From assembly GCF_041146395.1 (NCBI RefSeq), contig NC_091009.1, forward strand, positions 3,738,501 through 3,802,500: 64,000 nt of DNA, written 5' to 3'. Under the pieces are notes generated by a model. That model saw only the letters and a list, made by a program, of their open reading frames with translations, made no database searches and had not been told where the DNA came from. The stretch is from Eulemur rufifrons. Taxonomy: Eukaryota; Chordata; Mammalia; Primates; Lemuridae. The translations under genes and the position numbers were made by a program. Below are positions 33,580 through 48,575 of the stretch, piece by piece (positions within the stretch are counted from its first letter, which is position 1; each line of letters opens with the position of its first letter).

Positions 33580-35455
33580 CTCAGACTTCTTGCTTTCTTA
33601 GAGTTTAGAAAGCCTGCAATCCGCCCATGCCATGCGTCAAAGGAGGCTCTACCACTGTGTCCTGCATGAAACCCACGGGCCCATACCCAGAGTATGATAG
33701 AGTGTGTTCCCGGGTACAATCCCAGCCGCCTAAACTCCCCCCGCCCGCCTAATGCAGACAGGGCCCGTGCGCTAAGCATAAACAATACCTTTAACAGATA
33801 ACCCTAACCCTGAACATAACACCCAACCCTGTTCCTATTTCTCCCCTTAACACGTAAACCTCACCATGAGCCTAACTTTAACCTCTTATCCTAACGTTAA
33901 TGCATAACCCATTTCCTGAGAACAACCCCTATCCCATAATTCTAACCCTATCTCCTAGTCATCACTGTGACACCTAATCCCTAACCCTAATTCTAAACCG
34001 CTAACCCTAACCGTAACCCTACCTACAACCCTAACACTGACAGTAACCCTTACTTCTAACCCCAACGCTATGCCTAACAAAAACCCTAACACTTGACCCT
34101 AACCCTTCACAATTACCCCTAAGCCTTACCCTAACCCTTAACCCTAGTCCTAATCCTAACCATTAAACCTAACCCTAGCTCTTAAAGCTAACCCTAAACC
34201 TTACCCTCACGACTAGACCTAATCCTGACACTAACCTAACACCTAACCGTAACCAGAACCCCTAAAGCTAACCCTGAACCCTATCCCTAACCCTAGCAGT
34301 AAACTTTAACCCTAAACCTAAGCCCAACCCGTAACCCTAATCCTATCCTTTTACCCTAAAACTAACACCTAAACCTAAACCCTATACCTCACCCTAACTC
34401 TAAACCCAATCCTAATTCTAACCAAATCCCTTCATAAAACACTAACTCCTAACCGCTAACACTAACACTAACCAAAAACCCTAATCACAATACCTAACCC
34501 TAACGCTTAACCTTTACCCTAACCGTTAACCCTCACCCTAAATCTTAACACTGACCCTAAACTTCACCTTTAACTCTAAGCCTAACCTTAACCCTACAGT
34601 AAGGAAGACACTTAATGCTAATGGGATCCCTTATCCCTAACCCTAACACTACAGCTAAAAATAACCCTAACCTTGGATCCTTAAACCTAACTCCTAACAC
34701 TTACTTTAACCCCAAACCCAAACCCTAATCCTAAGCATTAAACCTAACCCTATCTCTTAACCCTAACGCTAGCCCTTACCCTAACGCCTAGATCTAACCC
34801 TAAATCTAACCTACCGCCTAATCCTAACCTTAAGCCCTAATGCTAACTCTAACCCTGAACCCTAAACCTACCCGTAACACTTAACACTAACCCTATCCGT
34901 GAACCTTAACCCTGACCCTAACCATTACCCGCACCCAAGCATTTAACCCTGACCGTACCCCTAATCCTTAATGATAACCCTAACACTAAACCCTAACACT
35001 ACGCCCCACACTTAACCCTAATCCTCTCCCTTAACCCTAACCCTAACCCTAACCCTAATGCTAACCCTTAAACGTAACTCTAACCGTCACCAGTAAACCT
35101 AACCCTAACCTCTAACACAAACCATAGCACATAACTCTAACCCTAAAACTAACCATAAACCTAACCCTAAACCCTAACTCTTAACCTTAACCCTAAGCGT
35201 TAACTCTCACGCTAACCTTTAATCCTAACCCTAATCCTAATCTTCAACCCTAAACATAACACTTAACCCTAACCCTGTACCAAACCCTAACCCCTCATCT
35301 TAACCCTAACCGTAAACCTCAACCCGAAACCAAAGTGTAACCGTTAAACCTAAGAGTAACCTTTAACCCTAACCCTAATCCCTAACCCTGAGCCCTCACC
35401 CTAACACTAAACTTCATCCTTCACCCTAACCATAATCCTAACCCTAAATCTAATT
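33580..35455 (-). repeat. Array monomer 1 (1,876 bp)
   Basis: Adjacent to the last type II box. Private changes include CGCCCATGCCATGCGTCAAA in the box and an AATTACCCC insertion near 34,107. It has a second BamHI site in TTGGATCCTTAAACC near 34,675. Confidence 0.92.
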
Positions 35456-37339
35456 CTCAGACTTCTTGCTTTCTTAGAATTTAGAAAGCCTGCAATCCTC
35501 CCATGCCATGCGTGAAAGGAGGCTCTACCACTGTGTCCTGCATGAAACCCACGGGCCCATACCCAGAGTATGATACAGTGGGTTCCCGGGTACAATCCCA
35601 GCCCCCTAAACTCCCCCCGCCCGCCTAATGCAGACAGGGCCCGTGCGCTAAGCATAAACAATACCTTTAACAGATAACCCTAACCATGAACATAACACCC
35701 AACTCTGTTCCTATTTCTCCCCTTAACACGTAAACCTCACCGTGCGCCTAACTTTAACCTCTTATCCTAACGTTAATGCATAACCCATTTCCTGAGAACA
35801 ACCCCTATCCCATAATTCTAACCCTATCTCCTAGTCATCACTGTGACACCTAATCCCTAACCCTAATTCTAAACCGCTAACCCTAACCGTAACCCTACCT
35901 ACAACCCTAACACTGACAGTAACCCTTACTTCTAACCCCAACGCTATGCCTAACAAAAACCCTAACCCTTCACCCTAACCCTTCACCTTAACCCCTAAGC
36001 CTTACCCTAACCCTTAACCCTAATCCTAATCCTAACCATTAAACCTAACCCTAGCTCTTAAAGCTAACCCTAAACCTTACCCTCACGACTAGACCTAACC
36101 CTGACACTGACCTAACACCTAACCCTAACCAGAACCCCTAAAGCTAACCCTGAACCCTATCCCTAACCCTAGCAGTAAACTTTAACCCTAAATCTAAGCA
36201 CAACCCGTAACCCTAATCCTATCCTTTTACCCTAAAACTAACCCCTAAACCTAACCCCTATACCTCACCCTAACTCTAAACCCAGTCCTAATTCTAAACA
36301 TACCCCTTCATAAAACACTAACTCCTAACCGCTAACCCTAACACTAACCAAAAACCCTAATCACTAATCCCTAACCCTAACGCTTAACCTTTACCCTAAC
36401 CGTTAACCCTCACCCTAAATATTAACACTGACCCTAACCTTCACCTTTACCTCTAAGCCTAACCCTTAACCCTACAGTAAGGAAGACCCTTAATGCTAAT
36501 GGGATCCCTTATCCCTAACCCTAACACTACAGCTAAAAATAACCCTAACATTTGATCCTTAAACCTAACTCCTAACTCTTACTTTAACCCTAAACCCTAA
36601 CCCTAATCCTAAGCATTAAACCTAACCCTATCTCTTAACCCTAACGCTAGCCCTTACCCTAACGCCTAGATCTAACCCTAAATCTAACCTACCGCCTAAT
36701 CCTAACCTTAAGCCCTAATGCTAACTCTAACCCTGAACCCTAAACCTACCCGTAACCCTTAACACTAACCCTATCCGTGAACCTTAACCCTGACCCTAAC
36801 CATTAACCGCACCCAAGCATTTAACCCTGACCCTACCCCTAATCCTTAATGATAACCCTAACACTAAACCCTAACCCTAAGCCCAACACTTAACCCTAAT
36901 CCTATCCCTTAACCCTAACCCTAACCCTAACCCTAATGCTAACCCCTAAACGTAACCCTAACCCTGAATAGTAAACCTAAACCTAACCTCTAACACAAAC
37001 CATAGCACATAACTCTAACCCTAAAACTAACCCTAACCCAAACCCTAACCCTAAACCCTAACTCTTAACCTTAACTCTAAGCGTTAACTCTCACGCTAAC
37101 CTTTAATCCTAACCCTAATCCTAATCTTCAACCCTAAACCTAACACTTAACCCTAACACTGTACCAAACCCTAACCCCTCATCTTAACCCTAACCGTAAA
37201 CCTCAACCCGAAACCAAAGTGTAACCGTTAAACCTAAGAGTATCCTTTAACCCTAACCCTAATCCCTAACCCTAAGCCCTCACCCTAACACTAAACTTCA
37301 TCCTTAACCCTAACCATTATCCTAACCCTAAATCTAATT
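35456..37339 (-). repeat. Array monomer 2 (1,884 bp)
   Basis: Box variant CTTAGAATTTAGAAAG. Its distal part already carries CCCTGAATAGTAAACCTAAA near 36,964, a variant otherwise found in monomers 3 and 7, so variant patches cross monomer boundaries. Confidence 0.92.
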
Positions 37340-39214
37340 CTCAGACTTCTTGCTTTCTTAGAGTTTAGAAAGCCTGCAATCCTCCCATGCCATGCGTGAA
37401 AGGAGGCTCTACCACTGTGTCCTGCATGAAACCCACTGGCCCATACCCAGAGTATGATAGAGTGGGTTCCCGGGTACAATCCCAGCCCGCTAAACTCCCC
37501 CCGCCCGCCTAATGCAGACAGGGCCAGTGCGCTAAGCATAAACAATACCTTTAACAGATAACCCTAACCCTGAACATAACACCCAACCCTGTTCCTATTT
37601 CTCCCCTTAACACGTAAACCTCACCGTGCGCCTAACTTTAACCTCTTATCCTAACGTTAATGCATAACCCATTTCCTGAGAACAACCCCTATCCCATAAT
37701 TCTAACCCTATCTCCTAGTCATCACTGTGACTCCGAATCCCTAACCCTAATTCTAAACCGCTAACCCTAACCGTAACCCTACCTACAACCCTAACACTGA
37801 CAGTAACCCTTACTTCTAACCCCAACGCTATTCCTAACAAAACCCTAACCTTTAACCCTAACCCTTCACCCTAACCTCTAAGCCTTACCCTAACCCTTAA
37901 CCCTAATCCTAATCCTAACCATTAAACCTAACCCTAGCTCTTAAAGCTAACCCTTAACCTTACCCTCACGACTGGACCTAACCCTGACACTAACCTAACA
38001 CCTAACCCTAACCAGAACCCCTAAAGCTAACCCTGAACCCTATCCATAACCCTAGCAGTAAACTTTAACCCTAAACCTAAGCCCAACCCGTAACCCTAAT
38101 CCTATCCTTTTACCCTAAAACTAACCCCTAAACCTAAACCCTATACCTCACCCTAACTCTAACCCCAATCCTAATTCTAACCATACGCCTTCATAAAACA
38201 CTATCTCCTAACCGCTAACCCTAACACTAACCAAAAACCCTAATCACTAATCCCTAACCCTAACGCTTAACCTTTACCCTAACCGTTAACCCTCACCCTA
38301 AATCTTAACACTGACCCTAACCTTAACCTTTAACTCTAAGCCTAACCCTTAACCCTACAGTAAGGAAGACCCTTAATGCTAATGGGATACCTTATCCCTA
38401 ACCCTAACACTACAGCTAAAAGTAACCCTAACCTTTGATCCTTAAACCTAACCCCTAACACTTACTTTAACCCCAAACCCTAACCCTAATCCTAAGCATT
38501 AAGCCTAACCCTATCTCTTAACCCTAATGCTAGCCCTTACCCTAACGCCTAGATCTAACCCTAAATCTAACCTACCGCCTAATCCTAACCTGAAGCCCTA
38601 ATGCTAACTCTAACCCTGAACCCTAAACCTACCCGTAACCCTTAACACTAACCCTATCCGTGAACCTTAACCCTGACCCTAACCATTACCCGCACCCAAG
38701 CATTTAACCCTGACCCTACCCCTAATCCTTAATGATAACCCTAACATTAAACCCTAACCCTAAGCACAACACTTAACCCTAATCCTATCCCTTAACCCTA
38801 ACCCTAACTCTAATGCTAACCCCTAAATGTAACCCTAACCCTGAATAGTAAACCTAAACCTAACCTCTAACACAAACCATAGCACATAACTCTAACCCTA
38901 AAACTAACCCTAACCCTAACCCTAACCCTAAACCTAACTCTTAACCTTAACCCTAAGCGTTAACTCTCACGCTAACCTTTAATCCTAACCCTAATCCTAA
39001 TCTTCAACCCTAAACCTAACACTTAACCCTAACCCTGTACCAAAGCATAACCCCTCATCTTAACCCTAACCGTAAACCTCAACCCGAAACCAAAGTGTAA
39101 CCGTTAAACCTAAGAGTAACCTTTAACCCTAACCCTAATCCCTAACCCTGAGCCCTCACCCTAACATTAACTTCATCCTTCACCCTAACCATAATCCTAA
39201 CCCTAAATCTAATT
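37340..39214 (-). repeat. Array monomer 3 (1,875 bp)
   Basis: Carries GCTATTCCTAACAAAACCC, CCATACGCCTTCATAAAAC, ATTAAGCCTAACC and CCTGAAGCCCTAATG, all shared with monomer 7. The usual BamHI site is lost (GGGATACCTTATCC near 38,385). Confidence 0.92.
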
Positions 39215-40785
39215 CTCAGACTTCTTGCTTTCTTAGAGTTTAGAAAGCCTGCAATCCTCCCATGCCATGCGTGAAAGGAGGCTCTACCACTGTGTCCTGC
39301 ATGAAACCCATGGGCCCATACCCAGAGTATGATACAGTGGGTTCCTGGGTACAATCCCAGCCCCCTAAACTCCCCCCGCCCGCCTAATGCAGACAGGGCC
39401 CGTGCGCTAAGCATAAACAATACCTTTAACAGATAACCCTAACCCTGAACATAACACCCAACCCTGTTCCTATTTCTCCCCTTAACACGTAAACCTCACC
39501 GTGCGCCTAACTTTAACCTCTTATCCTAACGTTAATGCATAACCCATTTTCTGAGAACAACCCCTATCCCATAATTCTAACCCTATCTCCTAGTCATCAC
39601 TGTGACACCTAATCCCTAACCCTAATTCTAAACCGCTAACCCTAACCGTAACCCTACCTACAACCCTAACACTGACAGTAACCCTTACTTCTAACCCCAA
39701 CGCTATGCCTAACAAAAACCCTAACCCTTCACCCTAACCCTTCACCTTAACCCCTAAGCCTTACCCTAACCCTTAACCCTAATCCTAATCCTAACCATTA
39801 AACCTAACCCTAGCTCTTAAAGCTAACCCTAAACCTTACCCTCACGACTGGACCTAACCCTGACACTAACATAACACCTAACCCTAACCAGAACCCCTAA
39901 AGCTAACCCTGAACCCTCTCCCTAACCCTAGCAGTAAACTTTAACCCTAAACCTAAGCCCAACCCGTAACCCTAATCCTATCCTTTTACCCTAAAACTAA
40001 CCCCTAAACCTAACCCCTATACCTCACCCTAACTCTAACCCCAGTCCTAATTCTAACCATACCCCTTCAGAAAACACTAACTCCTAACCGCTAACCCTAA
40101 CACTAACCAAAAACCCTAATCACTAATCCCTAACCCTAACGCTTAACCTTTACCCTAACCGTTCACCCTCACCCTAAATCTTAACACTGACCCTAACCTT
40201 AACCTTTAACTCTAAGCCTAACCCTTAACCCTACAGTAAGGAAGACCCTTAATGCTAATGGGATCCCTTATCCCTAACCCTAACACTACAGCTAAAAATA
40301 ACCCTAACCTTTGATCCTTAAACCTAACCCCTAACACTTACTTTAACCCCAAACCCTAACCCTAATCCTAAGCAATAAACCTAACCCTATCTCTTAACCC
40401 TAACGCTAGCCCTTACCCTAACGCCTAGATCTAACCCTAAATCTAACCTACCGCCTAATCCTAACCTTAAGCCCTAATGCTAACTCTAACCCTGAACCCT
40501 AAACCTACCCATAACCCTTAACACTAACCCTATCCGTGAACCTTAACCCTGACCCTAACCATTACCCGTACCCAAGCATTTAACCCTGACCCTACCCCTA
40601 ATCCTTAATGATAACCCTAACACTAAACCCTAACCGTAAGCCCAACACTTAAACCTAATCCTATCCCTTAACCCTAACCCTAACCCTAATGCTATCCCCT
40701 AAAGGTAACCCTAACTGTCACCAGTAAACCTAACGCTAACCTCTAACACAAACCATAGCACATAACTCTAACCCTGAAACGAACC

Positions 40786-40818
<33 letters not shown>

Positions 40819-41092
40819 TAACCTTAACCCTAAGCGTTAACTCTCATGCTAACCTTTAATCCTAACCCTAATCCTAATCTTCAACCCTAAACCTAACACT
40901 TAACCCTAACCCTGTACCAAACCCTAAACCCTCATCTTAACCCTAACCGTAAACCTCAACCCGAATCCAAAGTGTAACCGTTAAACCTAAGAGTAACCTT
41001 TAACCCTAACCCTAATCCCTAACCCTAAGCCCTCACCCTAACACTAAACTTCATCCTTCACCCTAACCATAATCCTAACCCTAAGTCTAATT
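39215..41092 (-). repeat. Array monomer 4 (1,878 bp)
   Basis: Box variant AACCCATGGGCCCATAC. It shares CCATTTTCTGAGAAC, CCGTTCACCCTCACC, CCCGTACCCAAGC and CTAAAGGTAA with monomer 8, 7,483 bp downstream. Confidence 0.92.
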
Positions 41093-42950
41093 CTCAGACT
41101 TCTTGCTTTCTTAGAGTTTAGAAAGCCTGCAATCCTCCCATGCCATGCGTGAAAGGAAGCTCTACCACTGTGTCCTGCATGAAACCCACGGGCCCATACC
41201 CAGAGTATGACAGAGTGGATTCCCGGGTACAATCCCAGCCCCCTAAACTCCCCCTGCCCGCCTAATGCAGACAGGGCCCGTGCGCTAAGCATAAACAATA
41301 CCTTTAACAGATAACCCTAACCCTGAACATAACACCCAACCCTGTTCCTATTTCTCCCCTTAACACGTAAACCTCACCGTGCGCCTAATTTTAACCACTT
41401 ATCCTTACGTTAATGCATAACCCATTTCCTGAGAACAACCCCTATCCCATAATTCTAACCCTATATCCTTGTAATCACTGTGACACCTAATCCCTAACCC
41501 TAATTCTAAACCGCTAACCCTAACCGTAACCCTACCTACAACCCTAACACTGACAGTAACCCTTACTTCTAACCCCAACGCTATGCCTAACAAAAACCCT
41601 AACCCTTGACCCTAACCCCTAAGCCTTACTCTAACCCTTAACCCTAATCCTAATTCTAAACATTAAACCTAACCCTAGCTCTTAAACCTAACCCTAAACC
41701 TTGCCCTCAGGACTAGACCTAACCCTGACACTAACATAACACCTAACCCTAACGAGAACCCCTAAAGCTAACCCTGAACCCTATCCCTAACCCTAGCAGT
41801 AAACTTTAACCCTAAACCTAAGCCCAACCCGTAACCCTAATCCTATCCTTTTACCCTAAAACTAACCCCTAAACCTAACCCCTATACCTCACCCTAACTC
41901 TAAACCCAATCCTAATTCTAACCATACCCCTTCATAAAACACTAACTCCTAACCGCTAACCCTAACATTAACCAAAAACCCTAACCACTAATCCCTAACC
42001 CTAACGCTTAACCTTTACCCTAACCGTTAACCCTCACCTTAAATCTTAACACTGACCCTAACCTTAACCTTTAACTCTAAGCCTAACCCTTAACCCTACA
42101 GTAAGGAAGACCCTTAATGCTAATGGGATCCCTTATCCCTAACCCTAATACTACAGCTAAAAGTAACCCTAACCTTTGATCCTTAAACCTAACCCCTAAC
42201 ACTTACTTTAACCCCAAACCCTAACCCTAATCCTAAGCAATAAACCTAACCCTATCTCTTAACCCTAACGCTAGCCCTTACCCTAACACCTAGATCTAAC
42301 CCTAAATCTAACCTACCGCCTAAGCTTAACCTTAAGCCCTAATGCTAACTCCAACCCTGAACCCTAAACCTACCCGTAACCCTTAACACTAACCCTATCC
42401 GTGAACCTTAACCCTGACCCTAACCATTACCCACACCCAAGCATTTAACCCTGACTCTAACCCTAATCCTTAATGATAACCCTAACACTAAACCCTAACC
42501 CTAAGCCCAACACTTAACCCTAATCCTATCCCTTAACCCTAACCCTAATGCTAACCGCGAAACGTAACCCTAACCGTCACCAGTAAACCTAAACCTAACC
42601 TCTAACACAAACCATAGCACATAACTCTAACCCTAAAACTAACCCTAACCCTAACCCTAACCCTAAACCCTAACTCTTAACCTTAACCCTAAGCGTTAAC
42701 TCTCACGCTAACCTTTAGTCCTAACCCTAATCTTAATCTTGAACCCTAAACCTAACACTTAACCTTAACCCTGTACCTAACCCTAACCCCTCATCTGAAC
42801 CCTAACCGTAAACCTCAACCCTAAACCAAAGTGTAACCTTTAAACCTAAGAGTAACATTTAACCGTAACCCTAAGCCCTAACCCTAAGCCCTCACCCTAA
42901 CACTAAACTTCATCCTTACCCTAACCATACTCCTAACCCTAAATCTAATT
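41093..42950 (-). repeat. Array monomer 5 (1,858 bp)
   Basis: Box variants GAAAGGAAGCTCTACC and GACAGAGTGGATTCCC. It also has CCTAAGCTTAACCTTAAG and CTAACCGCGAAACG. All are shared with monomer 9, which has the same length. Confidence 0.92.
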
Positions 42951-44821
42951 CTCAGACTTCTTGCTTTCTTAGAGTTTAGAAAGCCTGCAATCCTCCCATG
43001 CCATGCGTGAAAGGAGGCTCTACCTCTGTGTCCTGCATGAAACCCACGGGCCCATACCCAGAGTATGATAGAGTGGGTTCCCGGGTACAATCCCAGCTCC
43101 CTAAACTCCCCCCGCCCGCCTAATGCAGACAGGGCCCGTGCGCTAAGCATAAACAATACCTTTAACAGATAACCCTAACCCTGAACATAACACCCAACCC
43201 TGTTCCTATTTCTCCCCTTAACACGTAAACCTCACCGTGCGCCTAACTTTAACCTCTTATCCTAACGTTAATGCATAACCCATTTCCTGAGAACAACCCC
43301 TATCCCATAATTCTAACCCTATCTCCTAGTCATCACCGTGACACCTAATCCCTAACCCTAATTCTAAACCGCTAACCCTAACCGGAACCCTACCTACAAC
43401 GCTAACACTGACAGTAACCCTTACTTCTATCCCCAACGCTATGCCTATCAAAAACATTAACCCTTCACCCTAACCCCTAAGCCTTACCCTAACCCTTAAC
43501 CCTAATCCTAATCCTAACCATTAAACCTAACCCTAGCTCTTAAAGCTAACCCTAAACCTTACCCTCACGACTGGACCTAACCCTGACACTAACCTAACAC
43601 CTAACCCTAACCAGAACCCCTAAAGCTAACCCTGAACCCTATCCCTAACCCTAGCAGTAAACTTTAACCCTAAACCTAAGCCCAACCCGTAACCCTAATC
43701 CTATCCTTTTACCCTAAAACTAACCCCTAAACCTAACCCCTATACCTCACCCTAACTCTAACCCCAGTCCTAATTCTAACCATACGCCTTCATAAAACAC
43801 TAACTCCTAACCGCTAACCCTAACACTAACCAAAAACCCTAATCACTATTTCCTAACCCTAACGCTTAACCTTTACCCTAACCGTTAACCCTGACCCTAA
43901 ATCTTAACACTGACCCTAACCTTCACCTTTAACTCTAAGCCTAACCCTTAACCCTACAGTAAGGAAGACCCTTAATGCTAATGGGATCCCTTATCCCTAA
44001 CCCTAACACTACAGCTAAAACTAACCCTAACCTTTGATCCTTAAACCTAATCCCTAACACTTACTTTAACCCCAAACCCTAACCCTAATAATAAGCATTA
44101 AACCTAACCCAATCTCTTAACCCTAACGCTAGCCCTTACCCTAACGCCTAGATCTAACCCTAAATCTAACCTACCGCCTAATCCTAACCTTAAGCCCTAA
44201 TGCTAACTCTAACCCTGAACCCTAAACCTACCCGTAACCCTTAACACTAACCCTATCCGTGAACCTTAACCCTGACCCTAACCATTACTCGCACCCAAGC
44301 ATTTAACCCTGACCCTACCCCTAATCCTTAATGATAACCCTAACACTAAACCCTAACACTAAGCCCAACACTTAACCCTAATCCTATCCCTTAACCCTAA
44401 CCCTAACCCTAACCCTAATGCTAACCCCTAAACGTAACCCGAACCGTGACCAGTAAACCTAACCCTAACCTCTAACACAAACCATAGCACATAACTCTAA
44501 CCCTAAAACTAACCCTAACCCTAACCCTAACCCTAAACCCTAACTGTTAACCTTAACACTAAGCGTTAACTCTCACGCTAACCTTTAATTCTAACCCTAA
44601 TTCTAATCCTCAACCGTAAACCTAACACTTAACCCTAACCCTGTACCTAACCCGAACCCCTCATCTTAACCCTAAACGTAAACCTCCACCCGAAACCTAA
44701 GTGTAACCGTTAAAACTAAGAGTAACCTTTAACCCTAACCCTAATCCCTAAACCTAAGCCCTAACCCTAACACTAAACTTCATGCTTCACCCTAACCATA
44801 ATCCTAACCCTAAATCTAATT
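42951..44821 (-). repeat. Array monomer 6 (1,871 bp)
   Basis: Box variant CTCTACCTCTGTGTCC and the variant GCCTATCAAAAACATTAACC are shared with monomer 10. From about 43,570 on, the sharing stops: CACGACTGGACC here against CACGACTAGACC in monomer 10. Confidence 0.92.
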
Positions 44822-46697
44822 CTCAGACTTCTTGCTTTCTTAGAGTTTAGAAAGCCTGCAATCCTCCCATGCCATCTGTGAAAGGAGGCTCTACCACTGT
44901 GTCCTGCATGAAACCCACGAGCCCATACCCAGAGTATGATAGAGTGGGTTCCCGGGTACAATCCCAGCCCCCTAAACTCCACCCGCCCGCCTAATGCAGA
45001 CAGGGCCCGTGCGCTAAGCATAAACAATACCTTTAACAGATAACCCTAACCATGAACATAACACCCAACCCTGTTCCTATTTCTCCCCTTAACACGTAAA
45101 CCTCACCGTGCGCCTAACTTTAACCTCTTATCCTAACGTTAATGCATAACCCATTTCCTGAGAACAACCCCTATCCCATAATTCTAACCCTATCTCCTAG
45201 TCATCACTGTGACACCTAATCCCTAACCCTAATTCTAAACCGCTAACCCTAACCGTAACCCTACCTACAACCCTAACACTGACAGTAACCCTTACTTCTA
45301 ACCCCAACGCTATTCCTAACAAAACCCTAACCTTTAACCCTAACCCTTCACCCTAACCCCTAAGCCTTACCCTAACCCTTAACCCTAATCCTAATCCTAA
45401 CCATTAAACCTAACCCTAGCTCTTAAAGCTAATCCTTAACCTTACCCTCACGACTGGACCTAACCCTGACACTAACCTAACACCTAACCCTAACCAGAAC
45501 CCCTAAAGCTAACCCTGAACCCTATCCCTAACCCTAGCAGTAAACTTTAACCCTAAACCTAAGCCCAACCCGTAACCCTAATCCTATCCTTTTACCCTAA
45601 AACTAACCCCTAAACCTAACACCTATACCTCACCCTAACTCTAACCCCAATCCTAATTCTAACCATACGCCTTCATAAAACACTATCTCCTAACCGCTAA
45701 CCCTAACACTAACCAAAAACCCTAATCACTAATCCCTAACCCTAACGCTTAACCTTTACCCTAACCGTTAACCCTCACCCTAAATCTTAACACTGACACT
45801 AACCTGAACCTTTAACTCTAAGCCTAACACTTAACCCTACAGTAAGGAATACCCTTAATGCTAATGGGATCCCTTATCCCTAACCCTAACACTACAGCTA
45901 AAAGTAACCCTAACCTTTGATCCTTAAACCTAACCCCTAACACTTACTTTAACCCCAAACCCTAACCCTAATCCTAAGCATTAAGCCTAACCCTATCTCT
46001 TAACCCTAATGCTAGCCCTTACCCTAACGCCTAGATCTAACCCTAAATCTAACCTACCGCCTAATCCTAACCTGAAGCCCTAATGCTAACTCTAACCCTG
46101 AACCCTAAACCTACCCGTAACCCTTAACACTAACCCTATCCGTGAACCTTAACCCTGACCCTAACCATTACCCGCACCCAAGCATTTAACCCTGACCCTA
46201 ACACTAATCCTTAATGATAACCCTAACATTAAACCCTAACCCTAAGCCCAACACTTAACCCTAATCCTATCCCTTAACCCTAACCCTAACCCTAATGCTA
46301 ACCCCTAAACGTAACCCTAACCCTGAATAGTAAACCTAAACCTAACCTCTAACACAAACCATAGCACATAACTTTAACCCTAAAACTAACCCTAACCCTA
46401 ACCCTAACCCTAAACCTAACTCTTAACCTTAACCCTAAGCGTTAACTCTCACGCTAACCTTTAATCCTAACCCTAATCCTAATCTTCAACCCTAAACCTA
46501 ACACTTAACCCTAACCCTGTACCAAAGCATAACCCCTCATCTTAACCCTAACCGTAAACCTCAACCCGAAACCAAAGTGTAACCGTTAAACTTAAGAGTA
46601 ACCTTTAACCCTAACCCTAATCCCAAACCCTAAGCCCTCACCCTAACACTAAACTTCATCCTTCACCCTAACCATAATCCTAACCCTAAATCTAATT
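44822..46697 (-). repeat. Array monomer 7 (1,876 bp)
   Basis: The first ~450 bp, including the box, do not carry the variants of monomer 3. From about 45,310 on it matches monomer 3 in every private variant I checked. Confidence 0.92.
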
Positions 46698-48268
46698 CTC
46701 AGACTTCTTGATTTCTTAGAGTTTAGAAAGCCTGCAATCCTCCCATGCCATGCGTGAAAGGAGGCTCTACCACTGTGTCCTGCATGAAACCCATGGGCCC
46801 ATACCCAGAGTATGATACAGTGGGTTCCTGGGTAGAATCCCAGCCCCCTAAACTCCCCCCGCCCGCCTAATGCAGACAGGGCCCGTGCGCTAAGCATAAA
46901 CAATACCTTTAACAGATAACCCTAACCCTGAACATAACACCCAACCCTGTTCCTATTTCTCCCCTTAACACGTAAACCTCACCGTGCGCCTAACTTTAAC
47001 CTCTTATCCTAACGTTAATGCATAACCCATTTTCTGAGAACAACCCCTATCCTATAATTCTAACCCTATCTCCTAGTCATCACTGTGACACCTAATCCCT
47101 AACCCTAATTCTAAACCGCTAACCCTAACCGTAACCCTACCTACAACCCTAACACTGACAGTAACCCTTACTTCTAACCCCAACGCTATGCCTAACAAAA
47201 ACCCTAACCCTTCACCCTAACCCTTCACCTTAACCACTAAGCCTTACCCTAACCCTTAACCCTAATCCTAATCCTAACCATTAAACCTAACCCTAGCTCT
47301 TAAAGCTAACCCTAAACCTTACCCTCACGACTGGACCTAACCCTGACACTAACCTAACACCTAACCCTAACCAGAACCCCTAAAGCTAACCCTGAACCCT
47401 ATCCCTAACCCTAGCAGTAAACTTTAACCCTAAACCTAAGCCCAACCCGTAACCCTAATCCTATCCTTTTACCCTAAAACTAACCCCTAAACCTAACCCC
47501 TATACCTCACCCTAACTCTAAACCCAATCCTAATTCTAACCATACCCCTTCATAAAACACTAACTCCTAACCGCTAACCCTAACACTAACCAAAAACCCT
47601 AATCACTAATCCCTAACCCTAACGCTTAACCTTTACCCTAACCGTTCACCCTCACCCTAAATCTTAACACTGACCCTAACCTTAACCTTTAACTCTAAGC
47701 CTAACCCTTAACCCTACAGTAAGGAAGACCCTTAATGCTAATGGGATCCCTTATCCCTAACCCTAACACTACAGCTAAAAATAACCCTAACCTTTGATCC
47801 TTAAACCTAACCCCTAACACTTACTTTAACCCCAAACCCTAACCCTAATCCTTTTCAATAAACCTAACCCTATCTCTTAACCCTAACGCTAGCCCTTACC
47901 CTAACGCCTAGATCTAACCCTAAATCTAACCTACCGCCTAATCCTAACCTTAAGCCCTAATGCTAACTCTAACCCTGAACCCTAAACCTACCCATAACCC
48001 TTAACACTAACCCTATCCGTGAACCTTAACCCTGACCCTAACCATTACCCGTACCCAAGCATTTAACCCTGACCCTACCCCTAATCCTTAATGATAACCC
48101 TAACACTAAACCCTAACCGTAAGCCCAACACTTAAACCTAATCCTATCCCTTAACCCTAACCCTAACCCTAATGCTATCCCCTAAAGGTAATCCTAACCG
48201 TCACCAGTAAACCTAACGCTAACCTCTAACACAAACCATAGCACATAACTCTAACCCTGAAACGAACC

Positions 48269-48301
<33 letters not shown>

Positions 48302-48575
48302 TAACCTTAACCCTAAGCGTTAACTCTCATGCTAACCTTTAATCCTAACCCTAATCCTAATCTTCAACCCTAAACCTAACACTTAACCCTAACCCTGTAC
48401 CAAACCCTAAACCCTCATCTTAACCCTAACCGTAAACCTCAACCCGAAACCAAAGTGTAACCGTTAAACCTAAGAGTAACCTTTAACCCTAACCCTAATC
48501 CCTAACCCTAAGCCCTCACCCTAACACTAAACTTCATCCTTAACCCTAACCATAATCCTAACCCTAAGTCTAATT
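46698..48575 (-). repeat. Array monomer 8 (1,878 bp)
   Basis: Counterpart of monomer 4, with the same length. Since the copying it has gained a private change near 47,850 (AATCCTTTTCAATAAACC where monomer 4 has AATCCTAAGCAATAAACC). Confidence 0.92.
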
